From Apoda limacodes (Eukaryota > Arthropoda > Insecta > Lepidoptera > Limacodidae), in NCBI GenBank assembly GCA_946406115.1, contig OX291543.1, forward strand, positions 746,501 through 810,500: a stretch of DNA of 64,000 nt, given 5' to 3'. A program made the position numbers and the translations under genes. Below the pieces are notes generated by a model, which was not told the DNA's origin, searched no databases, and was given only the letters and a program-made list of their open reading frames with translations. Below, one piece after another: positions 62,168-64,000 of the stretch (within the stretch, counting starts at the first letter, position 1; the number at the start of each line of letters is the position of its first letter).

Positions 62168-62935
62168 CGGGGTATCCCAGTCGAGACCAGAAATCCAGAG
62201 CTTCTGTAGGAAACATTTGGCCCAAGACTATAGGAGCCACCCAACCATTAGGATCAAAGACACGCGCTACTGTGGACAGAACCAGCCTTTTAGTCCACCT
62301 CTTCATTGCGTCTGAGGGTTCAACCGAGTAGGTGAAGATATTCTGAACTGGCCGATACTAAACTCCGAGGACCGCGATGGAGTCAGGATTCTCAGGATTC
62401 TGGTGGGGCTCTTGCTGATGTTCTGACGGCAAGTCTTCCAAGACGGCAGGTGAATTGGAAATCCATTTCCTCAATTCATAACCACCTGCACGTAACAAGC
62501 CGATTAGCTCATCCCTCAGGACTAACGCCTCCTCCACAGACGAAGCACCCGTACAAATATCGTCGACGTAGGCGTCAGAAGGGAAGACAGCAGCTGCTGC
62601 AGGAAATTCAGACGCTCACGATCAGCCAAGTACGAGCGAATTGCTATAAACGGGCTCGACTTTAGCCCGTAGGTATTGGTGTTAAGCTCATAAACCACTC
62701 ATGGAGAGGCCGGAATGTCTCTCCACAAAATGAGCTGAAACCGCCTATCTTCCGGGTGTATCATGACCTGACGGAACATCATCTTAATGTCAGACACAAA
62801 CACAACCTGGTGGCGACGAAAACCAGTCAAGATGTCCGAGATGTCTACCTGAAGCTTAGGTCCCGACATTAGGCAGTCGTTCAAGGATACACCCGAAGAC
62901 GTAGGCGCCGACCCATCAAACACCACCCGTATCAT
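62168..62935 (-). pseudogene. Pao reverse transcriptase fragment, broken
   Basis: The first frame reads MIRVVFDGSAPTSSGVSLND, MSGPKLQVDISDILTGFRRH, VVFVSDIKMMFRQVMIHPED: the fingers and motif A (SDIKMMF) of Pao reverse transcriptases. Then, in other frames, NTNTYGLKSSPFIAIRSY and TPTSTTIFVR-like sequence near 62570, in place of the usual Y-DD box. Stops occur between 62170 and 62550. Confidence 0.75.
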
Positions 62936-62990
62936 ACCATTTTTAAAGACGGCGTTTATGCCAGGCGTGGATCAGATACTGCGGCCCACC

Positions 62991-63960
62991 GTATTCGTTC
63001 CGAAGCAGATGTAAATAAGGTTTTTGGTATCAATATAATTGGACAGTAACCCTTTTTCCTGTGCGCTTCCTTAATGCTTTATATGTCTGTGAGTTTGTGT
63101 GTAAATGTTGTTATATTAGTTATTTAAATTTAGTTTTTATTGCTTTTAGCTGTCTTTTAAACAGCTGTAGCTGTGCTAAACGATCTCCACTTAACATAAA
63201 AATAATTATTTTTCATAAATGTTTGATGTTATTTTTTATTATAATAGTATTTGTGTGCCTGTATAATGCAAAATTTTATATATTACTCGCAAGTGTAATG
63301 ATTTTAACTTTTTTATTTTATTAGTTGATGCTTTTATAATTTATGTTTTTATTGTGTTTGTGTGCCTTATCAGTGCTATTTTTTCTCATTTACCACAAAA
63401 AGTAATCACTTAATGGACTGTTTCAAAAAAATTTGCTTTATACTATGTTTCAAAAAAATTTCTGTGGTCACTTGATACAAAAGTATATATAATTATCGGA
63501 TGGCGTAACAGTAAAAATCTTAACTTCTTAATTTTATCTCTTAACGCTGATATAAATGTTCTTCTGTTTGTGTTCCTAATTATTGTTGTAGTTTCCACAT
63601 TGTCCATACAATTGAAAATTATATACAGCCAAATAATATAATATATTTAATAAATAAAAACAATAATTACTATGATTCTACGTTTCATGCAGTTAAAAAA
63701 TATTATAATATTGCTGCTTTAATTTACATGAGATTAGATAATAATGTGTATATATTACTTGTTTGATTGATTATTTCTTAGTGATGAATACATAAACTGT
63801 CTTTTGTTTATATTAGATACTTTTTTATGTTGTGCTTGTGCTTTATATTTCATGTTTTTTTATGTTTGTAATGGAAAGTGTCCTTTTATGATAGGGAGGG
63901 CATTTTCCAATATTTTAATTGGACGCTGTAAAAGAAAGGGAGAAAAGAAATGCCCTTGCT
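62991..63960. other. AT-rich DNA without a recognised gene
   Basis: An 87-codon hydrophobic frame at 63061-63324 (Cys/Phe/Ile-rich) looks like chance in AT-rich DNA. No repeat was recognised except the LINE tail beginning at 63961. Confidence 0.5.
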
Positions 63961-64000
63961 GAGTTTCTTGCCGGTTCTTCTCAGTACAAGGTCTCCCGCC
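63961..64000 (+). mobile_element. Start of a LINE 3' tail (family D-like)
   Basis: GAGTTTCTTGCCGGTTCTTC repeats, with one base absent, the 3' UTR motif of LINE family D at 55702. The element continues beyond the window. Confidence 0.55.

Larger units (their letters stand above)
60866..62990 (-). mobile_element. Second BEL/Pao element, internal fragment
   Basis: From high to low coordinates on the minus strand: reverse transcriptase, RNase H, spacer, integrase zinc-binding region, start of the integrase core. LTRs, gag and protease are absent. It is clearly different from the element at 1-8557. LINE family A lies across its integrase at 60865. It is in several frames, so it is older than the left-hand element. 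Confidence 0.8.

Noticed and set aside
63061..63324. 87-codon hydrophobic frame as a membrane protein
   Set aside because: It is AT-driven Phe/Ile/Leu/Cys composition in non-coding DNA, without context or homology.

Overview
The window is about 64 kb of AT-rich animal DNA built almost entirely of transposable elements in several layers. No complete host gene, tRNA, rRNA or CRISPR array was recognised. An insect, most likely a moth or butterfly, is suggested by the BEL/Pao retrotransposon, the many jockey/CR1-like LINEs, a short LINE 3' tail motif and a terminal-repeat family that I recall from Lepidoptera, the Penelope-like remnants and the insect-type Polinton. The species assignment is inference.

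Layout, left to right. 1-8557: one BEL/Pao LTR retrotransposon, missing only the first 87 bp of its 5' LTR. The LTRs differ at about 2 of 1424 compared bases, yet the gag-pol frame is broken twice. 8.6-19.5 kb: a worn LINE fragment (family A, which recurs at least seven times), a short terminal-inverted-repeat element, a 56-bp minisatellite, a Penelope-like remnant with a GIY-YIG domain and a hammerhead-like motif, and another family A fragment. 19.5-24.7 kb: the most striking architecture. A Penelope-like copy with an 11-bp target duplication is split by a 4.9-kb foldback element with its own 3-bp target duplication. The arms of the foldback are arrays of a 162-bp repeat that face each other, and its left arm holds a further small palindrome. 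25-39.9 kb: pieces of LINE families A, B and C, a 1.5-kb terminal-inverted-repeat element carrying five copies of a 104-bp repeat, and one possible host first exon (minus strand, about 31.0-31.1 kb).

39974-54138: a degraded Polinton/Maverick (adintovirus-like) element. DNA polymerase B and two unknown genes are on the plus strand. A compact minus-strand block encodes a packaging ATPase, a conserved Polinton protein, a small fibre-like protein, an integrase with chromodomain, a phospholipase A2/core-like protein, an adenain-type protease, a penton-like and a major-capsid-like protein, and a small protein of unknown role. Together these would copy, integrate, package and mature a virion. The polymerase and ATPase are decayed, while the phospholipase and protease frames are open.

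54.4-64 kb: an ATG-started 386-aa LINE reverse-transcriptase reading frame (family D), the ORF1 and endonuclease part of another LINE (family E), the best preserved copy of LINE family A (minus strand), a second BEL/Pao fragment (minus strand), and AT-rich DNA ending in a LINE 3' tail. All family names rest on motif recognition by eye; no database search was possible.
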